A stretch of DNA of 45,923 nt from an unicellular cyanobacterium SU3 (lineage in GTDB: Bacteria > Cyanobacteriota > Cyanobacteriia > Cyanobacteriales > Microcystaceae): NCBI GenBank assembly GCA_002172675.1, contig NETF01000178.1, positions 1-45,923 of the forward strand. Direction: 5' to 3'. Positions 15,943 through 25,534 of the stretch are shown here, piece after piece. The number at the start of each line of letters is the position of its first letter. Position 1 is the first letter of the stretch. The position numbers and the translations under genes are program-made. The notes under the pieces are model-generated. The model was not told where the DNA came from, did no database searches, and worked only from the letters and a program-made list of their open reading frames with translations.

Positions 15943-16230
15943 TTGAAGTTCTCCGTTAACGAAGTCAGAAATTAGAAATCAGAATTTGTTTTTGTAGCAG
16001 AGATTTACACTCTTATTAAAAAACATTCTGTGTTAAAAGCTTGTACTCAGCAAGATCAAGGTGGTAATTTTTTAGACCCTGTTATCTTGACAAAATACCG
16101 ATTCTTCTAGATTTTAGGACAAAAATTTTTAAACCAGCATAAGTTTTTCTTAAGATTGTCCTTCACTAGCTTACCAAGAAGTGTATAGGGAAAATAGGGA
16201 TTGTTGCATCAATTAACAACCCCTATTTTA

Positions 16231-16566
16231 TTAAGCGGTGGGGGGATTTTCTTGTTTATGCGATCGCCATTTCATCGATACTTGCCAACATTCTGCCACT
16301 AATTTATGCCAAGGCACTAATGCTCTAGTATCGATCCCCGCTTGTTTTTCGGTCGCTTCAAATAAAATTTTAGCCGTCTGCACTTCTTGTTGATTCTTTT
16401 TTACCCGTTCTAAAAGATCCGTTTGTTCTTCAACGGATAAAAACGTAATTCGTTCACTTTCTAATAAATTACGAGCGCGAGAAAACCAATATTGAAAATC
16501 CTCCAATAAAGGTTCAAGTATGGTTTTGAGCAGTTCTTGCTCAGTGGGATTACTATGAGACATCAT
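16231..16566 (-). CDS. DUF2605 family protein
   Basis: A 111-residue all-helical soluble protein. The family pattern is ELLKTILEPLLEDFQYWFSR, a Glu/Leu-rich helix ending LLERVKKNQQEVQTAKILFE, and WHKLVAECWQVSMKWR. DUF2605 is cyanobacteria-specific and lies with DUF2973 on the same strand. Function unknown; the conserved Trp-rich helices suggest a protein-protein contact. The start has two adjacent ATGs, so the exact first residue is uncertain by one. Confidence 0.85.
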   Translation of the reverse strand: MMSHSNPTEQELLKTILEPLLEDFQYWFSRARNLLESERITFLSVEEQTDLLERVKKNQQEVQTAKILFEATEKQAGIDTRALVPWHKLVAECWQVSMKWRSHKQENPPTA

Positions 16567-16853
16567 CTTAAAATTTGCTTGTTATCTATACTCTAATCTT
16601 AACGTCTTTTACATTTCTTTGTAATTCATTCCCTTAAATTGCCCAAAATAGTTTTCTTGTACTATAAAATTAAGGTAAAAAACAACTTCATGTTACAAAA
16701 AGTTAAAAAAGCTCAAACCCGTATCTTGCACCTTCGATTAAATTAGTTAGTTTATATAGGCAAGAGGCAATAGTGTTTTATTTTGATGTTAACTTATTCA
16801 TAATTGATTACTATTTCATCATTATTAAGTTTATTTGTACGGCTTGCAAGATA

Positions 16854-18605
16854 TCAGTCAAACCCTGATTTATTACCACACCCGACACCCGACACTCCAC
16901 TTATTGCCACAGAAAACATTTTAATATCTTCTTCAACCCCTTTTAATGCTAAAGGTTGAATTGCCATAATTTCCGTAGATGTTAAAAAAGTTGCTACGGT
17001 TGAAGAGACCAAAATCATGCCAGTGTCTGCCACTTCTTGCAAACGAGCTGCAATATTAACCGCCGGACCGATCGCTGTATAATCAGAACGTTGGCCTCCT
17101 CCAAACATTCCCACCACCGCCATTCCCTGATGAATACCGCAACGAAACTGCACCGGTTGCTCAATTAACCCTTGAGACTGCCATTTTTGATTTAATTTAT
17201 CTAATTGAGCGTACATTTTCCTAGCCACAGCGATCGCTTGATAAACTTGTTCTGATGGGGTCAAATCTTCTGGCGCACCAAATAAAGCTACCATCGCATC
17301 CCCAATAAACTTATCCACCGTTCCCCCATAATGAAACACAACCGCCGTCATTGCCTCTAGATACTCATTGAGCAAAGTGGCCACCCCTTGGCTTCCCAAA
17401 TGATTCGCTAACGGGGTATAACCCACTAAATCCGTAAACAAAATTGTCACTAGACGGGGTTCTGGGGTTAAATCAAGGCTTAGCTCCCCTGTAGCCACTT
17501 TATTGACCATAGAGGCTGGTAAAAACCTTTTTAAGACCGATTCTGTGAGATATCGATTCAGTTGTTTCACTTCCTGTTCACTTTTTTGTAATTGTTCGGC
17601 CTGTTGTTTGGTTTTCTCATAAAGTCGGGCCTGTTGAACGGCGATCGCTGCTTGAGAGGCTACGGTTTTAGCTAATTCAATTTCTGTTGATAACCACCGA
17701 CGAGAATGATCCGTTTGTCGCAGAGAAATACTACCAATAATCTCACTGTCCACCAACAATGGCACAATTAAGAGAGCTTGTGCTGATTCTCGTAACGGTA
17801 AATCAAATTGTGTCATTTCAGGATGACGATCCATATCTTCTAAAACAACTGGTTTTTTGCTGTTAATTAGTTGTTGTAAAACAGGATTAGAAGCAATCGG
17901 AACCACTGATTGAGGAAGAGGGTTAATACTGCCTTGATCATGATCATAAAGTCCGACACATTGAACAAACTTATCCGTTTTTGTCCACAAAGAAAGGGCG
18001 CAACCATCTACTTTTAATCCCTTACCTAATTCGTGGGTAATTGCGGTAAAAATGAGTTGAGGATCTAGACTACAACGAATGGCGTTAGTAATGCGATTAA
18101 TTAATGCTTCTCGCTGGGCTAAAGCTCTTACTTTTTGATAAGCTTGAGCTTGAGAAATCGCTAAGGCTATTTGTTCTGCTACCATTTGGGTCATGGCAAT
18201 TTCTTGGTCTTGCCAATAGTAAAAAGAACAATAACGATGTAATCCCATTACTGCAATGAATTTATTTTCTAAGGTTAACGGGATTAATAAAGAGGCTCCA
18301 ATTTTTGTTAATTCATAAGCTTTTTTTCTTTTTTCTTCTTCTATAGTTTTACTATTAATTAAAGGTGAACAATCATAAACTGATGTAATTATTTGTCTAT
18401 TTTTAATTGGTATAATTGTTTGTTCTAATAAACTTTTATTTTTAATATTTTGTTCTTTGTTTTTATTATAAAAAAGCGTATTTTTGATTAAACAATCAGT
18501 ATCAAAGGGACGTAAAATACAGTAATCAACTTTTAAAAGCTGTCCCAATTGATCAATAATCTTTTGTAAAACGACTCCTAAAGAACTAGAATCAAGCGGT
18601 TTCAT
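16854..18605 (-). CDS. GAF-GAF class III adenylate cyclase
   Basis: A 583-residue signalling enzyme making cAMP from ATP. Two GAF domains (about 5-150 and 165-325) are followed by a coiled coil with KQQAEQLQKSEQEVKQLNRY and the catalytic domain. Metal-binding Asp residues are in ILFTDLVGYT (near 389) and DKFIGDAMVALFG; substrate-choosing Lys (GGTVDKFIGD) and Thr (RSDYTAIG, near 508) point to adenine, class IIIb; VNIAARL gives the catalytic Asn and Arg. All are present. It lies 12 bases after the FIST gene on the same strand, so the two form an operon. The last residues (GVSGVGCGNKSGFD) are encoded partly by tandem CCGACAC repeats and look like a late extension. Confidence 0.9.
   Translation of the reverse strand: MKPLDSSSLGVVLQKIIDQLGQLLKVDYCILRPFDTDCLIKNTLFYNKNKEQNIKNKSLLEQTIIPIKNRQIITSVYDCSPLINSKTIEEEKRKKAYELTKIGASLLIPLTLENKFIAVMGLHRYCSFYYWQDQEIAMTQMVAEQIALAISQAQAYQKVRALAQREALINRITNAIRCSLDPQLIFTAITHELGKGLKVDGCALSLWTKTDKFVQCVGLYDHDQGSINPLPQSVVPIASNPVLQQLINSKKPVVLEDMDRHPEMTQFDLPLRESAQALLIVPLLVDSEIIGSISLRQTDHSRRWLSTEIELAKTVASQAAIAVQQARLYEKTKQQAEQLQKSEQEVKQLNRYLTESVLKRFLPASMVNKVATGELSLDLTPEPRLVTILFTDLVGYTPLANHLGSQGVATLLNEYLEAMTAVVFHYGGTVDKFIGDAMVALFGAPEDLTPSEQVYQAIAVARKMYAQLDKLNQKWQSQGLIEQPVQFRCGIHQGMAVVGMFGGGQRSDYTAIGPAVNIAARLQEVADTGMILVSSTVATFLTSTEIMAIQPLALKGVEEDIKMFSVAISGVSGVGCGNKSGFD
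16879..16899. repeat. tandem heptamer repeats at the cyclase 3' end
   Basis: CACCCGACACCCGACACTCC contains two full CCGACAC units. Repeats of this kind normally lie between genes in cyanobacteria; here they fall inside the last codons of the cyclase gene. Confidence 0.5.
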
Positions 18606-18617
18606 TGATTAAATAAT

Positions 18618-19835
18618 TTACTTTAACTGTCGTACTAAAGCAAAGACAGAAGTATAACCATGTAAAAACGTTTCTTGTCCCACTGGTCCTATTTCCCCAT
18701 TACAAAAAAATCCCCCTAGAGACACCCCAGGAAAATAATTAGTAAATAACTGAGAATCGAAATTTGGCATTTGATATAAAGTTTGTCCTCTTCCCAAACA
18801 AGAAAACATGAATGCCCCTTGAATAGGAGTTGATTGATTATACTGTTTTAAAAGGGTTTCTAAATCATCGGCAGAGGTTTGAGCATCTCTGAGATGAAAT
18901 TGTAACCGTTGGCCTGGCCTAACGCGATCGCCAATGGCAATAGCCCCTAATTTGGGATCAACTCCTAATAAATTACGGATTAAAAAATCTCCTGGTTGTA
19001 ATTCTTGTTTAAATTCATCCCTCACCACTCCGACAAACAAAGAATGTTGAGCGAGTTGACGATCAGACTCTTCTAAATTCTCCATTAACTCTCGTAACCA
19101 ATCCAAAGGCGATCGCGTTTCCCCATTCTGGGACAATTCTAAAACAATATTCCGTTCCCCCTTGACTACCTGATAAGCTTGACCAATGGGGCGACATCCT
19201 TGAGCAACAATGCTATCAATGACAAGATTACCACTTAACCCTAGTCCCACCACTCCTTGATGGTAAAACCCTGATTTGGGATCACCGCTTTGATGATAAA
19301 ATACCGTTCCCGGAACCCCCATTAAACTACTACTGCTTAATCCTCCCACTTTCACCGCTCCAGGATAAGCAAAATCCAAACCAGCTAATAAGTCGTTAAT
19401 TCGAGTTGAAAAGGGGTCAGATAAGAGGATAAAGTGAGGGTTTTCTTGAGGTGAAACCCCCATTAATCTTTGCCAGGTTTCAGGAGAACTATCTAAGTCT
19501 GGTAAACTTTCAGGATTAAGGAAAAAAGGGTTAATCTCAACATCGGGCAAACAACCCACCATCAAACTAAACGCCGGGTTATTTTCTATTTCACATAGCT
19601 CTTTATCCTGGTTTCGACCTGTGATTCCTGCCCCCCCACAACCGATCAAAATAGGTAAAGATAACTTTTCTAAGATTAAGGGAATTAACCGAGGATAATC
19701 ACTAGCGTAAGCAGAAGATATAAAAAAAATGCCCACATCAGCAGGACTTGACAAAGCCTTTCCAATAGTTTGGGTTACTTCTGTCACAGCACCTTCTAGA
19801 GAAGGTCGGGTTGAGAGGGCATTCGTCCAAAACAT
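18618..19835 (-). CDS. FIST domain sensory protein
   Basis: A 405-residue protein with FIST_N (about 25-200) and FIST_C (about 215-380). Typical segments are DVGIFFISSAYASDYPRLIP, LPILIGCGGAGITG, PGAVKVGGLSSSS, GVVGLGLSG, and at the end QGAFMFSCLGRGQTLYQMPN with PGVSLGGFFCNGEIGPVG. FIST domains are predicted to bind small ligands such as amino acids and are linked to signal transduction. It has no signal peptide or membrane helix, so it senses internally. It is the first gene of an operon with the adenylate cyclase, suggesting it feeds into cAMP signalling (inference). Confidence 0.9.
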   Translation of the reverse strand: MFWTNALSTRPSLEGAVTEVTQTIGKALSSPADVGIFFISSAYASDYPRLIPLILEKLSLPILIGCGGAGITGRNQDKELCEIENNPAFSLMVGCLPDVEINPFFLNPESLPDLDSSPETWQRLMGVSPQENPHFILLSDPFSTRINDLLAGLDFAYPGAVKVGGLSSSSLMGVPGTVFYHQSGDPKSGFYHQGVVGLGLSGNLVIDSIVAQGCRPIGQAYQVVKGERNIVLELSQNGETRSPLDWLRELMENLEESDRQLAQHSLFVGVVRDEFKQELQPGDFLIRNLLGVDPKLGAIAIGDRVRPGQRLQFHLRDAQTSADDLETLLKQYNQSTPIQGAFMFSCLGRGQTLYQMPNFDSQLFTNYFPGVSLGGFFCNGEIGPVGQETFLHGYTSVFALVRQLK

Positions 19836-19862
19836 TCGTTTTTGAGTAGATAAGTAAGATAA

Positions 19863-20774
19863 TTAAAGATTTCTATTAAATTCTCCAGACGGCATAGGAT
19901 TATTAGGAAAAATGTCTGCTGGCATGGAGTTAAACTCAGTATCAAGGGTCGTATCTAAGCTTTCGTCAATTGTTTTAATCATATCAGAGATATTGGTTCG
20001 ATACACCGTTCTCATAAATGTATCAATATCTACAACTTCTTGTTTCGGTAAGGAGGCAAAGAACATATCGACTTGGTTATCTCCCCAATTGTTTGCCTGA
20101 ACTCTGGTTGCTGAGGGTGAGGCAACTTGGCGTGAATAGTTTGTCAAATTAGCCGAAGGATTACCAATAATCGGCCCTAGCCCCCCAAAACGGCCTAAAA
20201 AAGGCTGATTGAGGGCTGAACTGGGAATCTCTGCCACTTGATCTCCTCCTTCTGTGGTTCCGGCTCCGCCTCTTGGGTCTGGAGTTCCTTCTAAAGCAGG
20301 TAATACACCAGCACTGATCGGATCACTGAGATCCTCGGTTGCAGTTGTACCAAAATCATAAATTTCTTTATAAATGTCACCCGGGTCGACTTGGGGTAAG
20401 ATAGGAACCTCTTTGGGTTGACCGTCTCTATCTGCCTTTAAATTAATTTGACTTAGAGAGGAAACTACAGACTCCAAAGAAGTCTTTGAGGGTGTTGAAA
20501 CTGCTTCGGTAATTGTCTGTGAACTGAAAGAATTATAATTATTAAGGGTTGTTACCTCTTTTTGGTTAGGAACTAATTGACTGAGAAGATCAGAATCAGA
20601 TCCAATAAAATCTTGGACTGTTATCCCTTCTAAAGTTAGATCATCCTCTGAACTCTCTGGAGATAAACGCAAGATTGCTGCTTGACTTGTGTGGGCAAGG
20701 ATATGAATACTGGTGAAGGATACCATAACCCCTAACCCAGTTTTTATTAATTTCAAAGATAAGGTCTTTAGCAT
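19863..20774 (-). CDS. secreted protein of unknown function
   Basis: A 303-residue protein with a clear signal peptide (KLIKTGLGVMVSFTSIHILA followed by HTSQA, cleavage probably before AILRL). The mature chain is Ser/Thr/Pro/Asp-rich with few predicted helices; near the C-terminus DIDTFMRTVYRTNISDMIKT is the only helical stretch. I recognise no domain. It is 27 bases upstream of the FIST gene on the same strand but, lacking known function, may be unrelated to it. It probably acts in the periplasm or outside the cell. Confidence 0.7.
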   Translation of the reverse strand: MLKTLSLKLIKTGLGVMVSFTSIHILAHTSQAAILRLSPESSEDDLTLEGITVQDFIGSDSDLLSQLVPNQKEVTTLNNYNSFSSQTITEAVSTPSKTSLESVVSSLSQINLKADRDGQPKEVPILPQVDPGDIYKEIYDFGTTATEDLSDPISAGVLPALEGTPDPRGGAGTTEGGDQVAEIPSSALNQPFLGRFGGLGPIIGNPSANLTNYSRQVASPSATRVQANNWGDNQVDMFFASLPKQEVVDIDTFMRTVYRTNISDMIKTIDESLDTTLDTEFNSMPADIFPNNPMPSGEFNRNL

Positions 20775-21019
20775 GACAAAATAACTCTAGTCACAATGAT
20801 TATTGAATTACTAATTGCTATATGGATAATTTTTAGTTAGGGAATAGAAAAATTTAGTTGATTGTAGTCAATTAAAATAAGATAGCCGTAGCTCTATTTT
20901 GATTCTACCTAAAAATTCCCCTTTCTTCTCCTTTTCTGTAAGCTTTATATAATGTTTTTCTCGCAAAAATACCCTCAACTGGCGTTGACGAGATGAATTA
21001 CTGTTCACTGTTCACTGCT
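20775..21019. other. intergenic region with short tandem repeat
   Basis: No gene was found. GTTCACTGTTCACTG (just before the end of the LpxB-like gene, about 21003-21017) is a two-unit tandem repeat of the kind seen elsewhere in the window. The rest is AT-rich and presumably holds the promoter of the secreted-protein gene. Confidence 0.4.
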
Positions 21020-22270
21020 TTATAGCTGTTTTTGAACAATATTAGCAATTTTCTGGGCTGCCCCCGGCTGGCCTCTAACTTTTAGCAAGCGTTGATGGAT
21101 TTGATCTAATTTTAAGGGATTTTCTAGCCAATCTAATACCAAATTTCCCACTGTTTCCGCTTGTAATTCTCCCTTTAATTCTGGTACGATTTCTTCTTTT
21201 GCCCAGATATTTGGCCAGGCAAATAAACGTCCCATCTTAACAACCCTAGCATTGATCAATTTTGCTAACTGACTACCCACTAAAGGCAAATTCGCTAAAA
21301 TCCCTGGAATACCGTCCCAGGTTCGCATGGCATCGAGTTGTTGAGTGGGTAATAGAACGATCATAGGAATGCCTAACGCCCCTAATTCTGCCGTGTTAGC
21401 TCCCACAGTGGTTAAGGCTAAACAACATTGCTGAAGATGTTTATGGGCAGGAAATTGGCTAATGAGTTGGATTTTTAGCCCTGTTTTCGTTTGTAAATAA
21501 TATTGGTCTTCTTCTTCTTTATTTTCTATGATCAACTGACCACTAACACCCCCCATTCTCTTTACGAAAGGATTCAACTCAGGATTGGCAAAGCTAACTA
21601 GGGTATCCCTGTCTATAGTAGGCGCGATGGGTAAGATAAAACGAGTTTGCGGTTTGTGCTGATAAATGTGTTCAGCGATCGCTAAACATAATGGAACCCC
21701 CTGGGTTAGTTTTCCAGCCTTTGACCCGGGTAAAATTCCAATGACTGGGTTAGCCGACATTTCTGCAAAATTCAAGGATTTGGGAGAGAAATCTGCCATC
21801 AAGTCCCCGACAATGCTTAGTTTATCCCGATAAGACTCAGGAACCGCCTCAATGACTCTTTCGTTCATCACGGCAAAATAATCTAGCCAACGATACCATC
21901 TAGCTTCCCATTCGGCATAAATGACAGTGCCGTATCCCAACCGTTTGCCAATCATCAGAGGATAAAATTGGTCTCCCCCTAAAAACAATACCACTCCCTT
22001 TTCTCGCCAGTCCCAATGATCAGCCGTTTTTCCCCATACAAGAAAGGCAAAAAAGTGTTCACTTGACTGAACTCGATCAACTTCCGAGTAACGACGAGCA
22101 ATTGCTGCTTCTTCCCCTGTACTATGGGGACAAGGGGACAACATCACTGAAATCCTTGTTTGAGAGGTATTGTCCCCTAATTGTTTCCTTAACGCCTTAA
22201 CCACGGGACGCACCCAAGTGGTGATTTCCCCTGGACCATTGGACAAGATAAGGATGTCAATGGGTTTCAT
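21020..22270 (-). CDS. lipid-A-disaccharide synthase-related protein
   Basis: A 416-residue GT-B-type protein related to LpxB, conserved in cyanobacteria. It has ILSNGPGEITTWVRPVVKAL near the N-terminus, GVVLFLGGDQFYPLMIGKRLGY, the nucleotide-sugar-site-like VIGILPGSKAGKLTQGVPL, and TTVGANTAELGALGIPMIVL in the C-terminal half. Its donor and acceptor are unknown, so I do not call it LpxB. The start chosen is ATG 22270, whose ATGA overlaps the khpA stop (TGA 22269-22267); an ATG 12 bases upstream is possible. The overlap implies translational coupling to khpA. Confidence 0.85.
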   Translation of the reverse strand: MKPIDILILSNGPGEITTWVRPVVKALRKQLGDNTSQTRISVMLSPCPHSTGEEAAIARRYSEVDRVQSSEHFFAFLVWGKTADHWDWREKGVVLFLGGDQFYPLMIGKRLGYGTVIYAEWEARWYRWLDYFAVMNERVIEAVPESYRDKLSIVGDLMADFSPKSLNFAEMSANPVIGILPGSKAGKLTQGVPLCLAIAEHIYQHKPQTRFILPIAPTIDRDTLVSFANPELNPFVKRMGGVSGQLIIENKEEEDQYYLQTKTGLKIQLISQFPAHKHLQQCCLALTTVGANTAELGALGIPMIVLLPTQQLDAMRTWDGIPGILANLPLVGSQLAKLINARVVKMGRLFAWPNIWAKEEIVPELKGELQAETVGNLVLDWLENPLKLDQIHQRLLKVRGQPGAAQKIANIVQKQL

Positions 22271-22686
22271 GGTTCTTGCCAACGGGATTTAATCGAAAGT
22301 TTTGGTTTACTTTGAACCTGGGAACGGGAACGACGACGAACAAATTTGCGATTGGGTTCAGAACGTCGAGAATAACTCATTGAACGGGCTTTTGCCTCAG
22401 GATCTTCATAAATTTCGAGGTAAAGGGTTTGACCGATTTGTTTGGCCGCGATCGCTAATACTGTTTGTATTGCTTGAATATTGCGTCCTCCTCGTCCATA
22501 GATTTTTCCTTTATCCTCTTCGTCAACCGCTAGTCTAATCCAAACTCGTTTCGTGCTATTAATTTCTTCACAGTCAACCTTAAGAGAGTCTGGAGAGTCT
22601 AGTAAAGGTTCAATCAAAAAGGCAATGAGTTTTAAGTAATTGGGAGGAACAGAATAGGATAAATTAGAGGTATCAATCTTAACCAT
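22267..22686 (-). CDS. khpA: KH domain RNA-binding protein (KhpA/YlqC type)
   Basis: A 139-residue single-KH protein. The KH GxxG loop is GRGG at residues 64-67 ([19 protein letters not shown]), following a helical segment with [20 protein letters not shown]. The C-terminal tail is very basic ([20 protein letters not shown]). KhpA proteins bind many RNAs and are usually encoded after rpsP, as here. I chose the ATG overlapping the end of rpsP by eight bases; a longer frame begins at 22770 inside rpsP but lacks KH-like sequence there. Confidence 0.9.
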   Translation of the reverse strand: MVKIDTSNLSYSVPPNYLKLIAFLIEPLLDSPDSLKVDCEEINSTKRVWIRLAVDEEDKGKIYGRGGRNIQAIQTVLAIAAKQIGQTLYLEIYEDPEAKARSMSYSRRSEPNRKFVRRRSRSQVQSKPKLSIKSRWQEP

Positions 22687-22927
22687 TAACTTGTTCAAAT
22701 ACTTGCGCTTTTCTGAGGATACTTCGTACGGTTTCTGTGGGTTGGGCTCCTTGTTTAAGACGGGTGACAATGGCAGGAACGTTTAATCTCGTTTCATCGG
22801 TTCTGGGATTATAAAATCCTAACTCTTCTAAGGGACGACCATCCCGACGACTGGCACTATTGATGGCCACAATTCTATAACTGACTTCTCGCTTTTTGCC
22901 GTATTTTTTTAATCGTAATTTAATCAT
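22679..22927 (-). CDS. rpsP: 30S ribosomal protein S16
   Basis: An 82-residue S16 protein. [20 protein letters not shown] and [13 protein letters not shown] are typical; the [20 protein letters not shown] end matches cyanobacterial S16, and the length is standard. S16 binds 16S rRNA during 30S assembly. It is first of three overlapping genes with khpA and an LpxB-like gene, so its promoter presumably drives all three. Confidence 0.97.
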   Translation of the reverse strand: MIKLRLKKYGKKREVSYRIVAINSASRRDGRPLEELGFYNPRTDETRLNVPAIVTRLKQGAQPTETVRSILRKAQVFEQVNG

Positions 22928-23005
22928 CTTGATTGCTTGACTCCTAGTCGAATTAATTGGTCTTTTTTCTGACTCGAACTTCTCATTATATCATGAATAA
23001 TTTCC

Positions 23006-25468
23006 TTAACGGGGAACCCCTTGGATGACTGGACGGATGCCCGTTCCATCAAATGGGCCAGGGTTTCCTCCCCAATTAAAGTCGCTAATGCGTAAGGAAA
23101 GGGAACCTACTTTTAGAACTGTATTATAACGCAAGAGAATGCTATAGGTACGCCTGCTATATTCAACAAATAAATCTGTATTAATCTCTTCGTCTGTGTC
23201 AATATTATAGGCACTTTGAACCCCAACCCGAACCGGCCCATATAATTGCTGAGTAATGCCCCAATTTAAGGTTTTGAGATCAGCATAACGGTCAAACAGA
23301 AAAGGAGAGGGATCACCCCGTAAGGCCTGACTAAAACTAATATTAAACCCGGTATAGTCTAGGAAGGGTCGAGAAAAATTCCCCAGTTGTCCTGATAAAC
23401 CAATGGTTCCTGAAATGGAAGGTTGAGAGTCTCCATTGCCATAAAGACTGGTCACACCAGTTACCCCCGTGGATAAGACTAAGTAAGGCAACACGGGGGT
23501 GGATGTATATTTTAAGCCTTCGTTTGGGGTGGGGGGTAGAGCTTCTCCATACCATAATAAGAAAGGTTTATTTAAAGAGGCAGCCCCTTGAAACCGAGTT
23601 AAGCTAACGCGACGATCATCGGACTCTGGGCCGATGAGACTGGGGCGATCAGTAAAAGCATTAACCGTTTGAAGGGAGCCTTGATAACTGAATTGTATGC
23701 CAGTATCATCGATAGGAATTTGAGGAGAAACCAGAAGCAACCCGACGCTACTTCGGACGGTTTGAAACCCTAAAGATCCATTAAACAGACGTTCACGATA
23801 ATTGTATTCTAATCGCACATCGTAAGGGGCGATCGGCTCACCGAAACGGTATTGTAAAAAGGTTTTTGTGCGGACACGGTCTTCAATATCGCTAAATTCT
23901 AAACTGGTAAGAGAGGTACGAGAAAAGAAGGTGGTTTGTGGACTTAAGTTAGCGTTTATTTCATTGACAAAGCCAAAGGTTGGGGGACTGATTGCATCGA
24001 TCTCGTCTTGATCTTCTTCAAATAAATCCGTATTGGGATCATCAACGGTTAATCCGTCTGGGTCAATCCCTTTTTGGAGGTAATATTGGGGGGTTATTTG
24101 CCAACTAAAGCGACTGGTGTCAATAATATTAAATCCTCGTTCGACAAAGAAACCTCCGCGATCGCGATCATCAAAACCAAAACCGATCACCCCAGGTTGG
24201 CGATCGCGTCGGTCAAAAATTAAACGATCTTGAGTAGGAAACGAGTTGGCCTGATCGAGTACCACCCGAGAGTTAGTCAGTTTGAGTTCATCAACCAAGG
24301 GCGCAATGTTGCGATAAGTGGCTGTTTCTGCCCGTACTTCGACTTCAGGGGGAGAAAATGGATCATTGGTTAAACGGGCATCTGTGGCCTGCCAACCCTC
24401 GGAATCAAATTCAATGCGATCGGCTTCAAAACGAATGCGGTTAATTTGACCCCCTTCCCCTTCTACTGGGTTTCCAGCAATATTTTGACCACCTTCTTCT
24501 CCAAAAGACAAGCCGAAAGAGTAGCTAATGCCTTGGGCGCTGGTAACTCGTTGTAGGGGTTGTTGTTGGGCAAGTCGTTCGTTTAAGGTTTGGTTGGGGA
24601 TTAAATTGTTATCGATAGAAGTGGGTAAGGTGGGGGAAAAATCTTGGCCGGTGGTGGGTTGATAGATTTCTCCATTGGCATCAAAAACAACCCCACTATC
24701 TTGAACGAAATAATATTCAAATCGTTCTCCCCGTAAGGTTTGTTCTCCGCGATCAAGGACGACATTTCCTTCGGCTACAGCAAATTGATCAGGAAGGTTG
24801 ATCCAGAGGCGATCAGCCAATAACACTCCATTGGCAAAGCGCATAATCACCTTACCTTCTGCATAAACCACCTCTCTTTCTGCGTCATACTCTTGGCGAT
24901 CAGACACTAATTCCACCACGCTTAAGGCATCTTGAGGGTTTGAGTCCCCATTGTCTACTCCTCCTTGAGCTAAAGAAGGAGATGGAGGTATCAATAATTC
25001 TGATGTTTGGGCTTGAGTGTCTCTCGGTTTGAGTAATAAACGACTGGCTTGAGGCGTTGAGCCATTTAACGCTCTAATCTCAGATATAACCGATCTGTCC
25101 CTGGAGATAACAGGAGAAGACCCTTGAGAGGGAGACTTTTCTGTCGTAATCGGCCCTCCTAGTAAATCAGCAGTTTGTCCTGTAGATGGCAACGAAGGGG
25201 TAGATTGTTGGGTAGGAACTTCTCCTGGCGGTGATAAATAAAATTCAACAATCTCTGGAGCCGTCGTCTGAGTTTCCGAGGACAGGGGGACGACTGAGGG
25301 GTTTGTTTGTATCTCAGAGGATAATTGTGTTAATAAAGGCTTATTTTTTGTGCTTAAAAGTGATTTTTCTGAAAATTTGCCCAAATCAGGTACCTGTGTT
25401 CTCAAATTTTGAGAAACAACTGCTTGAATTTCGGCAGGGGGATTAGGTGGTGGAACGAATGGGGGCAT
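23006..25468 (-). CDS. DUF3769/LptD-like outer-membrane protein
   Basis: An 820-residue protein. Residues ~185-290 are an OstA/LptA-like beta-jellyroll (SDRQEYDAEREVVYAEGKVI, DQFAVAEGNVVLDRGEQTLR, GERFEYYF), and a beta-barrel region of DUF3769 type fills the C-terminal half (FEADRIEFDSEGWQATDARL, ITPQYYLQKG, QLYGPVRVGVQSAYNIDTDE). This is the cyanobacterial counterpart of LptD, which inserts lipopolysaccharide in the outer leaflet. The N-terminal 180 residues are Pro/Ser/Thr-rich. No signal peptide is visible, and an in-frame stop lies six codons upstream of the ATG, so I cannot extend it. Related proteins may use a different export route or their start may be misread. Confidence 0.85.
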   Translation of the reverse strand: MPPFVPPPNPPAEIQAVVSQNLRTQVPDLGKFSEKSLLSTKNKPLLTQLSSEIQTNPSVVPLSSETQTTAPEIVEFYLSPPGEVPTQQSTPSLPSTGQTADLLGGPITTEKSPSQGSSPVISRDRSVISEIRALNGSTPQASRLLLKPRDTQAQTSELLIPPSPSLAQGGVDNGDSNPQDALSVVELVSDRQEYDAEREVVYAEGKVIMRFANGVLLADRLWINLPDQFAVAEGNVVLDRGEQTLRGERFEYYFVQDSGVVFDANGEIYQPTTGQDFSPTLPTSIDNNLIPNQTLNERLAQQQPLQRVTSAQGISYSFGLSFGEEGGQNIAGNPVEGEGGQINRIRFEADRIEFDSEGWQATDARLTNDPFSPPEVEVRAETATYRNIAPLVDELKLTNSRVVLDQANSFPTQDRLIFDRRDRQPGVIGFGFDDRDRGGFFVERGFNIIDTSRFSWQITPQYYLQKGIDPDGLTVDDPNTDLFEEDQDEIDAISPPTFGFVNEINANLSPQTTFFSRTSLTSLEFSDIEDRVRTKTFLQYRFGEPIAPYDVRLEYNYRERLFNGSLGFQTVRSSVGLLLVSPQIPIDDTGIQFSYQGSLQTVNAFTDRPSLIGPESDDRRVSLTRFQGAASLNKPFLLWYGEALPPTPNEGLKYTSTPVLPYLVLSTGVTGVTSLYGNGDSQPSISGTIGLSGQLGNFSRPFLDYTGFNISFSQALRGDPSPFLFDRYADLKTLNWGITQQLYGPVRVGVQSAYNIDTDEEINTDLFVEYSRRTYSILLRYNTVLKVGSLSLRISDFNWGGNPGPFDGTGIRPVIQGVPR

Positions 25469-25534
25469 CTTAAATTGATAATATCAAGCTCAAAGGTTTA
25501 GTGGCTACCTGCAGCGTGATCAAATGAGATGAGA

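Noticed and set aside
22687-22770. Longer khpA beginning inside rpsP
   Set aside because: The extra residues are shadow-coded by rpsP and do not match KH proteins.
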